Source of the DNA: an uncultured Lentisphaeria bacterium
GTDB taxonomy: Bacteria > Verrucomicrobiota > Lentisphaeria > JABSQK01 > CAJWLW01
Assembly (NCBI GenBank): GCA_913042885.1
Contig: CAJWLW010000184.1
Location: 1-9,500 of the forward strand
Direction: 5' to 3'
Length of the DNA: 9,500 bases
A program made the translations under genes and the position numbers. This document shows positions 1 through 8,600 of the stretch, piece after piece. Numbering within the stretch: position 1 is the first letter of the stretch; the number at the start of each line of letters is the position of its first letter. The notes under the pieces are model-generated. The model saw only the letters and a list, made by a program, of their open reading frames with translations, was not told where the DNA came from and did no database searches.

Positions 1-76
1 ACAGATCACCGGTAAAATCCGTGCCTACGTGCTTTCGGACGATGCCGCCAAATTCGTCGCAGGAGTGGATCAATGA
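1..76 (+). CDS. 3' end of an unidentified gene upstream of gspC
   Basis: Reading from base 2, 24 sense codons run into a TGA at 74-76; the peptide ends ...SDDAAKFVAGVDQ. The stop overlaps the ATG of the next gene as ATGA (73-76), a typical translational-coupling arrangement, so this is very probably the preceding gene of the same T2SS operon. The fragment is too short to identify. From position alone it could be a GspL/M/N-type or other assembly component, but no motif supports any of these. It shows no hydrophobic C-terminal segment of the kind expected for GspF. Confidence 0.7.
   Translation, partial: QITGKIRAYVLSDDAAKFVAGVDQ
61..65 (+). promoter_or_regulatory. Ribosome binding site of the gspC-like gene
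   Basis: AGGAG lies 7 bases before the ATG at 73. It sits inside the 3' end of the preceding gene, so translation of the two is probably coupled. It supports 73 as the start of the gspC-like gene. Confidence 0.7.
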
Positions 77-966
77 AAGGGCTTGTACTTTTATTCGACG
101 TCGTACTGATCATTGCCGCCGTCATGCTGACGCGTCAAGCGTGGACGCAGCTCTCAGCGGAACCGCAAAACCGTGAGCCAAAGTATGACGACAGCAGTCG
201 CTCGGTTATCGTCCTGCCGGCGCGTCAGGCGAATGCCCAGGTGCCGCCGATCGACAGCGAGCAATGTGACATCTCCTGGCAGCGCGCCCTCTTTCACCCG
301 GCCCGCACGTTCGAGATCATTGCACCGACGACAGGGAACGAACCCATAGAAACCCCCACCGGTTTCGAGCAGTACGAGCTCGTCGGTATCGCTCGCGTCG
401 GCGACATTGCCTGTGCCAGCATCATCGTGCATGCCCCCACCGGGCGGAAGTCGAACAGGACCAGGACGCAACGGCGACTCCGCAAAAACCGCAACGCCCC
501 GCCGTCGGCGCCGAACGCCAAAGGCCGACAGGCAAAAAAGAAAAATCGCGCCATTTACAGCCTCAACGACACCGTTGGCGAAACGGGTTACATCCTCAGC
601 GAGATCGGCACCGGCTCTGTCATCCTGAAGATGGACGGCAAGGACGATATCGAACTGCTGCTGGACACTGCCGACGACAGGAGTAAAGCTCGGCGAACTA
701 CCGCCTCGCGCCAGGCCCAGGTGCAGCAGATTCGGCAGTCGAAGGCGAAACAGCAGGTCGCCAAACAGATTGCTGCCAAAGCTTCTTCGAGGGAGCGGTC
801 GTCAACGACAGCGAAACCGCGGGTGCCGCCGCCGCCGCCCAGCGCGAACAGCTTGCCGCCGCCGCCCGGAGCTACCGGCAAAAACGTGCAGAACCAGCGA
901 CGTGCCAATTCCCAAAGCCGCAATGCCAACACCGCCGTTCCCAATCCCAAGGGGAGTCAGAATTAG
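73..966 (+). CDS. gspC: GspC-like inner-membrane T2SS clamp protein, variant form
   Basis: This 297-residue protein is probably the inner-membrane component that contacts the periplasmic N0 domain of the secretin. Residues 3-20 form one N-terminal membrane segment (GLVLLFDVVLIIAAVML) with little before it, the usual bitopic GspC topology. Residues 98-121 (FEQYELVGIARVGDIACASIIV) and 160-198 (AIYSLNDTVGETGYILSEI, then VILKMDG and IELLLD) resemble the two halves of the GspC homology region. Between them, about 124-159 is a strongly basic insertion rich in R, K and N. There is no PDZ or coiled-coil module of standard form. The tail from about 200 is rich in A, Q, K and R, then carries proline runs (VPPPPPSANSLPPPPG, 251-266). 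The start is fixed by AGGAG and the ATGA overlap. Position directly before gspD and gspE supports the call. A PilP-like protein is the main alternative, since its beta domain is related. Confidence 0.7.
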   Translation: MKGLVLLFDVVLIIAAVMLTRQAWTQLSAEPQNREPKYDDSSRSVIVLPARQANAQVPPIDSEQCDISWQRALFHPARTFEIIAPTTGNEPIETPTGFEQYELVGIARVGDIACASIIVHAPTGRKSNRTRTQRRLRKNRNAPPSAPNAKGRQAKKKNRAIYSLNDTVGETGYILSEIGTGSVILKMDGKDDIELLLDTADDRSKARRTTASRQAQVQQIRQSKAKQQVAKQIAAKASSRERSSTTAKPRVPPPPPSANSLPPPPGATGKNVQNQRRANSQSRNANTAVPNPKGSQN

Positions 967-1015
967 TGACCAATCTGTCGCCTTGCCAACCTGCAACCCT
1001 ATCCATCCTTACCGC

Positions 1016-3223
1016 ATGATAACATCCTTCCAGACCTGTCGGACGTCGATTCACATCGCTGTTGCCCTGTTTGTGTTCTGCGCCCTGCCGGGCTGCAAGA
1101 CTTTTCAGGAGCTAGTGGAACCGATCGACACCAAAGTCGGCAAAACGCTTGACGCCGGAGAAATCCTCGCCCGCACATCGACCCGTGTGAGACTCGGGAA
1201 TCAGCCGGATGGTAAACAATTCAAAGAAGAAGAGCCGGCAATCACGCCGCCGCTCACCGTCGTTCTGCCTTCACGCAATCTCGAACCGCCCGCTGAGTTG
1301 GCCCGCAAGCGGGCATACAGTCTTGCCGAGGACATGATCGACGAGCCCGATGAACCGGTCAACGTCGATTTCACCTTTGATGCAGAGGAGCTTTCAGAGG
1401 TCGTCAAAATGTTTGCCTTGACGCTTAAGTTCCAATATTACATCGATCCCGCCGTTTCCGGCAGTATCAATCTCAACATCCACGACGAAAATATGCCGCG
1501 GCGCCAGGCTTGGCAGCTTTTCGAGCATATCCTGTGGATGAATGGTTCCTACGCCTCCCGAGATAGTGGCTTCATCAATATCCTGCCGTTCGGGAAAATG
1601 CCGCAGGAACGTCGCGTGCTGACCACGCACAAACCGTCGCCGAATGTCGATGTTTCATTTATCCGGCTGTACCACACGACGCCTGCCGAAATTTCCACAC
1701 TCATCCGCCCGTTCATGACGGACGGCGCCACCGCCCAACCGATCAACCATCTCAACAGCATCATGATCGTCGAGGCCCCACCGAATATGGACAAGATCCG
1801 CGAGCTCATCGCCGCCCTCGACGAGCTCGGGGAGACCCGCTGGCCGCAGATCAGCATTGCCACCCGCCATGTCGACGTCAATGACATTCAGCAGGAACTG
1901 TCGAGGATCCTTTCAACAATCGGCTTTCCGGTGATCACTACTGAAAAAGGCGATGGCCGCAGCATCAAACTTGTGGCCCTCGAGCGCCCGCAGATTCTGC
2001 TGGTTGCAGCACCGACCCGCGAGGTCCTGAGCGAGGTTCAGAAGTGGGTCGATATCCTCGACAAGGGCGACGAAATCGGCGGTGACCAGGAGGACATGTT
2101 TGAATACAAAGTCAAGTATAACCAGGCCGACGAGCTCGCCGCCGCCGTCTCCGCCTTCTTCTCCTCGGTCAGTTCCACGACCACGTCGGTGCCGCGCGCC
2201 ACCGACCAGAGCGATGATTCGAACCGCCGTCTCAACCGACTGAACCAAAGCACCACCCCGCGGGCCCCGACTCCGCGTGCTCCGAGCTCGAGCCAGGGGC
2301 AGCAGGGAATCCACAGCATCTACGATACGCCCGTCATCATCTTTGCCGACGGCAGCCACAATCGCCTGCTCATTCGCACCACGTCGCGCGCCTACGCTCA
2401 CCTGCTGGCGCTGCTCGAAAAGCTCGACACGCCGCCGCTGCAGGTGATGATTCAGATGTACATCGTTGACATCGAACTGACCGAGGCCACATCGTTCGGG
2501 TTCCGGTATGCCTTCCAGACCTACGTCAGCAACCATGAGTTGGACTTCCAATTAAAATCCATCTCGGACGAACCCAACCTCGCACTCGCGCTCGGCCGGC
2601 AGTTGACTGCCGTGGATGTGCTCAACACTGTCGTCGCCGTCGCCGGCAAGGGTAAGACCCGCGTATTGTCGACACCGCAGGTCACCGTCATCAGTGACCG
2701 GACCGCCACCATCGACGTTGGCGACAGTGTACCGATTGCCACGGATACCACTACCGGTTCCGACACCACCACCGTCAGTCGCTCAGAAGTCGCCTATGTC
2801 GACACCGGCACACGGCTCGAAGTGACGCCGTCGATCACCGCCCGGGGCATGGTTAAGCTCGACATCACCGGCGAGGTTTCCAAGCCCGAAGCCACGACCT
2901 CCTCGTCCATCGATTCGCCGACCATCGCCACCAGCCGTATCACCTCGACACTGATCGTTGAGGACGGGGCCACCATCATGCTGGGCGGCCTGATCCGCCG
3001 GGACGAGATTGATTCGTCCGACGGCGTACCGTTCCTTCAGGATATTCCCGGCATTGGCATGTTATTCCGTGGCAAGAGCGACACCGATTCACGACGCGAA
3101 GTTCTTTTGTTGATCACCGTCAAGGTGCTTGAGCTTGAAACCGATTATGGCAAGCTCATGGAACGCTACCAGCGTGCCCTTGAACTGCTGGCCGACGAGT
3201 ACGCCGATATCGAAGCCCCGTAG
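1016..3223 (+). CDS. gspD: Type II secretion secretin GspD with its own lipoprotein signal
   Basis: This is the outer-membrane channel subunit, 735 residues from the ATG at 1016. The frame is open from 770, but that part overlaps gspC. The 1016 start gives a good lipoprotein signal: a hydrophobic segment, then ALPGC with the lipid-modified cysteine at 27. No strong Shine-Dalgarno precedes it; GGGGAG at 951-956 is too far away. Domains in order are a linker (28-114), N0 (115-190), N1 (213-275), N2 (282-345) and N3 (from 363). A loop in N3 (about 384-432) is rich in S, T, P, Q and R. The secretin core runs from about 473 to 715, with TRVLSTPQVTVISDRTA and the signature GVPFLQDIPGIGMLFRG at 670-686. 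The protein ends soon after, so no long pilotin-binding S-domain is evident. It lies 49 bases after gspC and 8 before gspE. A type IV pilus PilQ is less likely because no AMIN domain is seen. Confidence 0.93.
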   Translation: MITSFQTCRTSIHIAVALFVFCALPGCKTFQELVEPIDTKVGKTLDAGEILARTSTRVRLGNQPDGKQFKEEEPAITPPLTVVLPSRNLEPPAELARKRAYSLAEDMIDEPDEPVNVDFTFDAEELSEVVKMFALTLKFQYYIDPAVSGSINLNIHDENMPRRQAWQLFEHILWMNGSYASRDSGFINILPFGKMPQERRVLTTHKPSPNVDVSFIRLYHTTPAEISTLIRPFMTDGATAQPINHLNSIMIVEAPPNMDKIRELIAALDELGETRWPQISIATRHVDVNDIQQELSRILSTIGFPVITTEKGDGRSIKLVALERPQILLVAAPTREVLSEVQKWVDILDKGDEIGGDQEDMFEYKVKYNQADELAAAVSAFFSSVSSTTTSVPRATDQSDDSNRRLNRLNQSTTPRAPTPRAPSSSQGQQGIHSIYDTPVIIFADGSHNRLLIRTTSRAYAHLLALLEKLDTPPLQVMIQMYIVDIELTEATSFGFRYAFQTYVSNHELDFQLKSISDEPNLALALGRQLTAVDVLNTVVAVAGKGKTRVLSTPQVTVISDRTATIDVGDSVPIATDTTTGSDTTTVSRSEVAYVDTGTRLEVTPSITARGMVKLDITGEVSKPEATTSSSIDSPTIATSRITSTLIVEDGATIMLGGLIRRDEIDSSDGVPFLQDIPGIGMLFRGKSDTDSRREVLLLITVKVLELETDYGKLMERYQRALELLADEYADIEAP

Positions 3224-3231
3224 CAACTGTC

Positions 3232-4956
3232 ATGTCCGAACACGAATCACCCGCCACCGAAGCCGATATTGCGGAGTCCGCAATATCGCCGAACGCCGTG
3301 CTGCCGCTGACCGATCCGGACAGCGTCGTCGATCGCGTTCGGCAGGGCTTGCTCAACAGTCTGGGCAGCAGTGAAGACTTATCCGATTTCAAGTCCATGG
3401 ACGAATGGGAGTTGGTCAATCAGGGCAAGATCTCGGAGTTCGATCTACTCAATATCTACGCTGTTGCGTCCGATCTCGAAGTGATCGACGAAGAGGAACT
3501 CGACAACGTCGAGGCCTTCTCCGAAATCTCTTTCGACTACCTCAGCAACTGGATCTGCATCCCTATTTCGTGGGACGCCCTGTCGGTCGCTCTGGTCATC
3601 GCCACGCCGTATCGTCTCGGCGAAATCGCCGCGCACTGGCGCCATTTGATGGGGCGCAAAGTAAGCTTCTACCTCTCCCAGCGTACCCACATCGAACGCG
3701 TCGTCACTGCCGTCTACGACCAGAGCGTCACCGCCGGCGAAGATGGCAACTACGAGATCGATCCAAACGCCAGCGAAGAGGCCCTGCGCGACCTTGCTCT
3801 GGAAGCGCCCATTGTGCGGCTGGTCAACGACATGTTCGCACGTGCCGTCGAGATGAAAGCCAGCGATATCCATGTCGAACCCTCCGAGAACGAACTCGCT
3901 ATCCGCTTCCGTGTCGATGGTATTCTGCAGACTGCGATGACGCCGCCGGTCTCCTCGTACCCCGCTATTGCCGGCCGACTCAAGCTCATCGGCGGCCTCA
4001 ATATCGCTGAGCGTCGCTTGCCGCAGGACGGCCGTACCGATATGCAGATCGGCCGTACGCAGATCGACATCCGCCTGAGCACAATCCCCTGTATGCACGG
4101 CGAGAGCATCGTTCTGCGTATCCTTCGCAAAAACATCGAGACCTTCAACATCACCAACATCGGTATGCAGGACGCTGTGCGCGAGGCGTTCACCGAGTTC
4201 GTGCAACTGCCGCATGGCATGGTCCTTGTCGTCGGCCCCACCGGCAGCGGCAAGACGACGACGCTCTATTGCATCATGAACCTGCTCGATACCGAACGCA
4301 AGAAGGTCATCACCATCGAGGACCCGATCGAGTACCAGATCAACGGTGTCACTCAGATTCAGGTGCGGCCGGCGATCGGCCTCACATTCGCCAGCGGCCT
4401 GCGGCATATCGTGCGCCAGGATCCCGACATCATTCTCGTTGGCGAGATTCGCGATAAAGAAACAGCGGAGATTGCAATCAACGCCGCCCTTACCGGACAC
4501 CTCGTGCTCAGCACCCTGCACACCAACGACGCAACGGGTGCCATCAGCCGGTTACTCGACATGGGCGTCGAGAACTTCCTCATCTCGTCTGCCCTGGTCG
4601 GTGTCCTGTCGCAACGACTCGTGCGCCGCGTTTGCGGTGACTGCAAGGGCAGCGGCACGACCACCGAGGCGCGCACCGGCACCGTCGTTCGCGGCATCGA
4701 CGACGGTAACGAGCAGTTCCGCACCTGCCGCACTTGCGGCGGTTCCGGCTACCGCGAACGCGTTGGCATCTATGAGTTTCTGCCGGTCAACGACGAAATC
4801 CGCCGCGCCATCACCCAGGAAGTCGACAACGCCACGCTCAACCGGATTGCCCGCGAGAGCGGCATGGCCAACCTGCGTGAAGACGGTGAGGAAAAAGTGC
4901 GCAACGGCATCACCACCGCTGCCGAAGTTGCACGCGTTTGTCAGCTTGACTTCTGA
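3232..4956 (+). CDS. gspE: Type II secretion assembly ATPase GspE
   Basis: This 574-residue cytoplasmic hexameric ATPase of the GspE/PilB family drives pseudopilus assembly. About residues 57-160 form a T2SSE N-terminal (MshEN-like) domain; the first 55 are acidic and probably flexible. The N2E domain starts near 193 (PIVRLVNDMFARA, then ASDIHVEP). ATPase motifs are Walker A GPTGSGKTT (335-343), the Asp box TIEDPIEY (E363, D364), Walker B DIILVGEIRD (from D399) and the His box LHTND (429-433). The zinc motif is complete: C468-x2-C471 and C499-x2-C502. All catalytic features are present, so the protein looks functional. It starts 8 bases after the gspD stop with no clear Shine-Dalgarno, which suggests coupling to gspD translation. 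A PilB or MshE role cannot be excluded by sequence alone, but gspC and gspD next door favour T2SS. A large palindrome lies in codons 11-19. Confidence 0.94.
   Translation: MSEHESPATEADIAESAISPNAVLPLTDPDSVVDRVRQGLLNSLGSSEDLSDFKSMDEWELVNQGKISEFDLLNIYAVASDLEVIDEEELDNVEAFSEISFDYLSNWICIPISWDALSVALVIATPYRLGEIAAHWRHLMGRKVSFYLSQRTHIERVVTAVYDQSVTAGEDGNYEIDPNASEEALRDLALEAPIVRLVNDMFARAVEMKASDIHVEPSENELAIRFRVDGILQTAMTPPVSSYPAIAGRLKLIGGLNIAERRLPQDGRTDMQIGRTQIDIRLSTIPCMHGESIVLRILRKNIETFNITNIGMQDAVREAFTEFVQLPHGMVLVVGPTGSGKTTTLYCIMNLLDTERKKVITIEDPIEYQINGVTQIQVRPAIGLTFASGLRHIVRQDPDIILVGEIRDKETAEIAINAALTGHLVLSTLHTNDATGAISRLLDMGVENFLISSALVGVLSQRLVRRVCGDCKGSGTTTEARTGTVVRGIDDGNEQFRTCRTCGGSGYRERVGIYEFLPVNDEIRRAITQEVDNATLNRIARESGMANLREDGEEKVRNGITTAAEVARVCQLDF
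3264..3288. repeat. 25-bp perfect inverted repeat in the gspE coding start
   Basis: Arms CGATATTGCGGA (3264-3275) and TCCGCAATATCG (3277-3288) are exact reverse complements around a single central G. In RNA this would fold as an 11-bp stem with a 3-base loop, starting 32 bases after the gspE start base. No T-run follows on either strand, so it does not look like an intrinsic terminator. It encodes part of the variable acidic N-terminus of GspE (ADIAESAIS). Confidence 0.85.
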
Positions 4957-4959
4957 CCA

Positions 4960-4993
4960 GTGTCCTGCCAACGTCCGGCATGTGGGCAGACAC
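4960..4993 (+). terminator. Possible hairpin just after gspE
   Basis: GTGTCCTGCC (4960-4969) can pair with GGCAGACAC (4985-4993), giving 9 pairs with one bulged C, beginning 4 bases after the gspE stop. A smaller alternative stem (TGCC 4966-4969 with GGCA 4977-4980) competes with it. There is no following T-tract, so it is a weak candidate for an intrinsic terminator and could instead be a 3' stabilising structure or chance. Confidence 0.25.
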
Positions 4994-5141
4994 AGCATCC
5001 GATCTTGGCCTGATCGATGCCGCCAATCGCGGTGATACCGAGCCGATCGTATCAATGCGTCCGTCCGCATCATCGTCAACGAAAAACCCGAGTAGAACCG
5101 TGCCGGTCCCGGAAGGTGCGCGGTATGGGGCCACAGTCATC

Positions 5142-5147
5142 GAGGAG
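5142..5147 (+). promoter_or_regulatory. Ribosome binding site of the cupin gene
   Basis: GAGGAG lies 12 bases before the ATG at 5160. The spacing is a little long, but it is the only purine-rich site nearby and supports 5160 as the start. Its presence also argues against the open frame on the opposite strand here. Confidence 0.55.
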
Positions 5148-5159
5148 CGGTGAAACGTC

Positions 5160-5555
5160 ATGGCGGATTTCAGTACTAAACGCCTGCCCGCGGCACCTGA
5201 TCTTGCAGCACCCGATGGATCGGACGTTCGGGTTCTGTCAGGTCTAGGAGACGGAGGCATGGCGCATTTTCAGCTCGCCCCTGGCGAGGTATCGACGGCG
5301 GTGTTGCATCGCACCGTCGAAGAGATCTGGTTCGTCCTGGGCGGTCGCGGCGAAATGTGGCGACAGCAGGGTGACCGTGAAGAAATCGTTGTTCTCGAGG
5401 CTGGCGTCTGCCTGACGATTCCGCTTGGCACGCGTTTCCAGTTTCGGTCGTTCGGCGATGAGCCGCTCTCAGCCGTTGCCGTAACCATGCCGCCGTGGCC
5501 GGGGGACGACGAGGCTCAGACCGTCGACGGCACATGGGATTCCACAGTACCGTAA
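5160..5555 (+). CDS. Small single-domain cupin protein with reduced metal site
   Basis: A 131-residue cytoplasmic-looking protein with no signal peptide, about the size of one cupin barrel. Cupin motif 1 can be placed as G42-x5-V48-x-H50-x4-E55-x6-G62 (LHRTVEEIWFVLGGRGEMW), and motif 2 as G82-x5-P88-x-G90-x2-F93-x3-S97 (GVCLTIPLGTRFQFRS). Compared with the family consensus, the first histidine of motif 1 is V48, the histidine of motif 2 is F93 and the final asparagine is S97. Only H50 and E55 of the usual four ligands remain, so metal binding is uncertain. Substrate and reaction cannot be told from sequence; relatives include enzymes, sugar-binding and regulatory barrels. It lies about 200 bases after gspE with its own Shine-Dalgarno, on the same strand, and there is no evident link to secretion. 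Confidence 0.85.
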   Translation: MADFSTKRLPAAPDLAAPDGSDVRVLSGLGDGGMAHFQLAPGEVSTAVLHRTVEEIWFVLGGRGEMWRQQGDREEIVVLEAGVCLTIPLGTRFQFRSFGDEPLSAVAVTMPPWPGDDEAQTVDGTWDSTVP

Positions 5556-5590
5556 TCGTTGCAAGCTACGAAATTCTTTACGAAGTTACC

Positions 5591-5622
5591 CATATGAAAT
5601 GGTCTGCCTTGCAGTTCATATG
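5591..5622. repeat. Inverted repeat between two convergent genes
   Basis: CATATGAA (5591-5598) and TTCATATG (5615-5622) are exact reverse complements separated by 16 bases. Because CATATG is itself a palindrome, the two sites also form a direct repeat CATATGAAA (5591-5599 and 5617-5625). It lies in the 111-base gap between the cupin stop (5555) and the stop of the minus-strand gene (5667). It could be a weak bidirectional transcription end or a paired binding site; there is no GC-rich stem or T-run. Nothing else in this gap is recognisable. Confidence 0.35.
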
Positions 5623-5666
5623 AAAAGATATTGCGGTCGCCATGGTGGAAGCGGCGATTCGTCTTG

Positions 5667-8600
5667 TTACGGCTTGATCATGCGGACGTTGTTGATCTCT
5701 ACTTTGCCGGATGCCTCCATCGGATACACGATGAAGAACCAGTTCGCCATTTCATAAGGGATCGGGACGGTGGCCTTATATTCCCAATTGCTGTTCAATG
5801 TCTTGAAGGTGCCGGCGCGAAAGTCGAAGCTGACATTATCATTTTTTCCGGGACGAATGAAGGCCGGCGAGCTCTCCACGTAGGAATCTTGACCTTTGCC
5901 GATAAGCGCGATCGCCAGGCGCGCACCACTGCTTAGACTGCTCTTGACGTCAATCAGCAACACCCGGTCATTGGCAATTTGGAGATCGTCGACAAATGCC
6001 TCGATCACGGCTTTCTCATTGCCCTTGGTCGAACGCACCGGGTTCTGTCGGAAATCAACGATGATTCCGTTGTTGTTGCGATACACCGGTCGCGCGGACA
6101 GCAGGCCTTCCCAGCCCTCCGGCACCTGCCAGCGCCGGTCCAACTGTAGCAGCGGAAACGGAATCTCTTGTTTGCCGGTCCATTGATCAGCCTCCGCCGT
6201 TTCTGTGCTGCCGGTGATTGCAGCCTTCAGGGCGTCATTGGTCGTGCCGCCTTTGCTGTAGAAGAACATGACGATATTGATGCCCATTCGCACCGAGGAC
6301 TCCTGCATTTCGGCAGGCGACAGATCGGTGAGTGACCCCATCAGTGGGTGGGTGTTCGGATCGATCTCGAGGCCGTCACCATAATCGTTGCGGGTATAGA
6401 TCACGGCGGATCGACCATCAACGATGAGTTGCTCCAGATAATCCTGTCGATACTTGTCGCCGGGCAGGACGTACTTGTAACCTTTGTACCCTTTTGTCAG
6501 GTCGTATGGTCCCTTGAACAGGTTGCTCTCCTTGGGCAACCGGGTCATTTCGATATCGTCAAAAACCCGTTTCATCTCACGACGGATAGCAATGTCGTAT
6601 ACTTCCTCGCCCTCGTGGGTCGAGTCGTTGATCCACATGTACCCGCCGCCTTTCAGATATTTTCGCAGGTGCTTCACTTCCCTGTCGGTGAATTGAAAGT
6701 CGTTGTGCCCGGTCATGAAAATGAACGGTGTCTCATAGACTTCGTCACTGTCGAGCTTGACGATATTGCTGCTGAACGGAGCGATGCTGCCGGTGCGGCG
6801 TTCGAGCTGATCGGCCAGGTTGATCATCGCTGTCTTGTCACAATCCCAGTCACCGGAATACTGCACAAGCGGCACGAGATTACTGCCGCCGGTCCGTCGT
6901 TGTCCCGGGCCACCGACAAAGACCTGCAGCGGTGGTATCAGCGCCGGCGGCGCGAAATCAAAATCGACCGGCGGCAGTGTTGAGTTAATCGCGAATTCGT
7001 GTACATCGGAAGGGTCTGAAAAAGCCAGTTTTGCACCGACCAACGGGTTCCCGATTCGCGCTTGTGCGCCCAATTCATCGTCGCCGATCGAATTGGCTGC
7101 GCTCGTCCGTCGTCGCGCCGGAACCGCAACGGTGCTCGGCGGCAATGTCCCGGCGGCAGTTGCCGCGGTTGATGGACGTTGTGGTGCTTTGCTGGCAGCG
7201 GTGCCAAGGTCTTGCAGGGTGGCTGCCGGCCGTGCGGCGTCGGCTGCCGGCGGCGCCTTGCCGGTAACGTCGAGACGGCGCGATGTATCGGACGTGTCCT
7301 GTGCCACGGGTGCTGATACTTCGGCGGCCGGTGTAGCGGCGCCGGCAATAGCGCGCGCGGGTGTGCCTGCTGACTGTGCAATCGGTACGGCCTTGCGCGT
7401 TGGTGCCACCATCGGTGCTGTCGCGAGGTTGACGGGGGCGGTCGCACCTCCCGGGGCAATGGGCGTGATCACATTTTGTGGGGCGCCGGGTTCTACCGGT
7501 GTCGTTGTGGTCATCGCAGCCGGTGTAAACACTGCGGCGGTGGTCGCCAGCTCGGCGTCGTTTGCCTGGTGCGCGACCGGTTTGACGCGACGTGCAGCAG
7601 CAGCTTTGACTTCGGCGAGCGCGACCTGATGACTTTTACGCTCGGCCGTCGTCAATTGGGTCAACAGCTCTTCCGTTTCGATACCCTCACGAACCACGCC
7701 GGTGGCAACATTCCGGATGATTGGTCGAGTCTCGGATGCGATCTCCACAGGTGTTTCGGCCACTGTCATCTGGCGCGCGGCCGTGCTGGTATCCGGCAAG
7801 TGCACAGTGGCAGCGGTCTGTGAACTCTGCACGGCCTGTTTAATTGCTGCCGGTCCCGTGGTAGCCTGTTTTCTCTCCACGGCGGTTATCTGCGTTTCGA
7901 GCATCGCGGCCTCGACGGATTGCCGTTCGACCTCGAGATCGATGGTTTGTCCGGTGGCGGTGACGGCCGTCTCGACGGGGGTGACTTCCGTAACTTCGAC
8001 GTCCTGTGCGGCATCTGTTGCGGCTTCGGCTTCGGCGGTGGCCACTTCGACAACCGTCGGCATCCTGGCGGCAGCGATTTCAGCGGCGGTTGCGGCCTGC
8101 ATTCGCTTGATCTCGACTGCCTCGGTTTCGAGTTCTTCGACTTGGAGGTCTTGGCGCTCGAGTTCCATTTCCAGTTCGCGGGTGTCGGCGGTTTCTTCCA
8201 GCTCGGTTGGAGTTTCCTCGACTTCGAGTTCCTTGGCGTCCTCATGTTCTGGTGCCATTACGACTTCGGCGATCTCAACCCTGGTGGGGGTCTGTTCATC
8301 GGCCTCGGTTTTTTCGACGACTTCCTGGACGCGTTCGATCTTTTCGACCTCGGTTTCGATCTCCTCGACTTGGAGGTCTTGGCGCTCGAGTTCCATCTCC
8401 AGTTCGTGGGTGTCGGCGGTTTCTTCCAGCTCGGTTAGAGTTTCCTCGACTTCGAGTTCCTTGGCGTCCTCATGTTCTGGTGCCATTACGATTTCGGCGA
8501 TCACAACCCTGGTGGGAGTCTGTTCGTCGGCCTCGGTTTTTTCGACGACTTCCTGGACGCGTTCGATCTTTTCGACCTCGGTTTCGATCTCCTCGACTTG

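Noticed and set aside
770..1015. Extension of the gspD frame upstream to an ATG at 770
   Set aside because: It would overlap about 200 bases of the gspC-like gene and put an Arg/Pro-rich stretch before the signal peptide. The lipoprotein signal fits a start at 1016. A TTG at 983 is possible but has no well-placed ribosome binding site.
1913..2551. 212-residue minus-strand open frame inside gspD
   Set aside because: It lies within the conserved N2, N3 and early secretin region of gspD and has no recognisable motif of its own.
3445..4521. 358-residue minus-strand open frame inside gspE
   Set aside because: gspE is complete with all ATPase and zinc motifs on the plus strand; the antisense frame is an effect of high G+C third positions and shows no domain.
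4980..5153. 57-codon plus-strand open frame starting MWADTASDLGLIDAANRG between gspE and the cupin gene
   Set aside because: No Shine-Dalgarno, no recognisable motif, and its end covers the ribosome binding site of the cupin gene. A real small gene cannot be excluded but is not supported.
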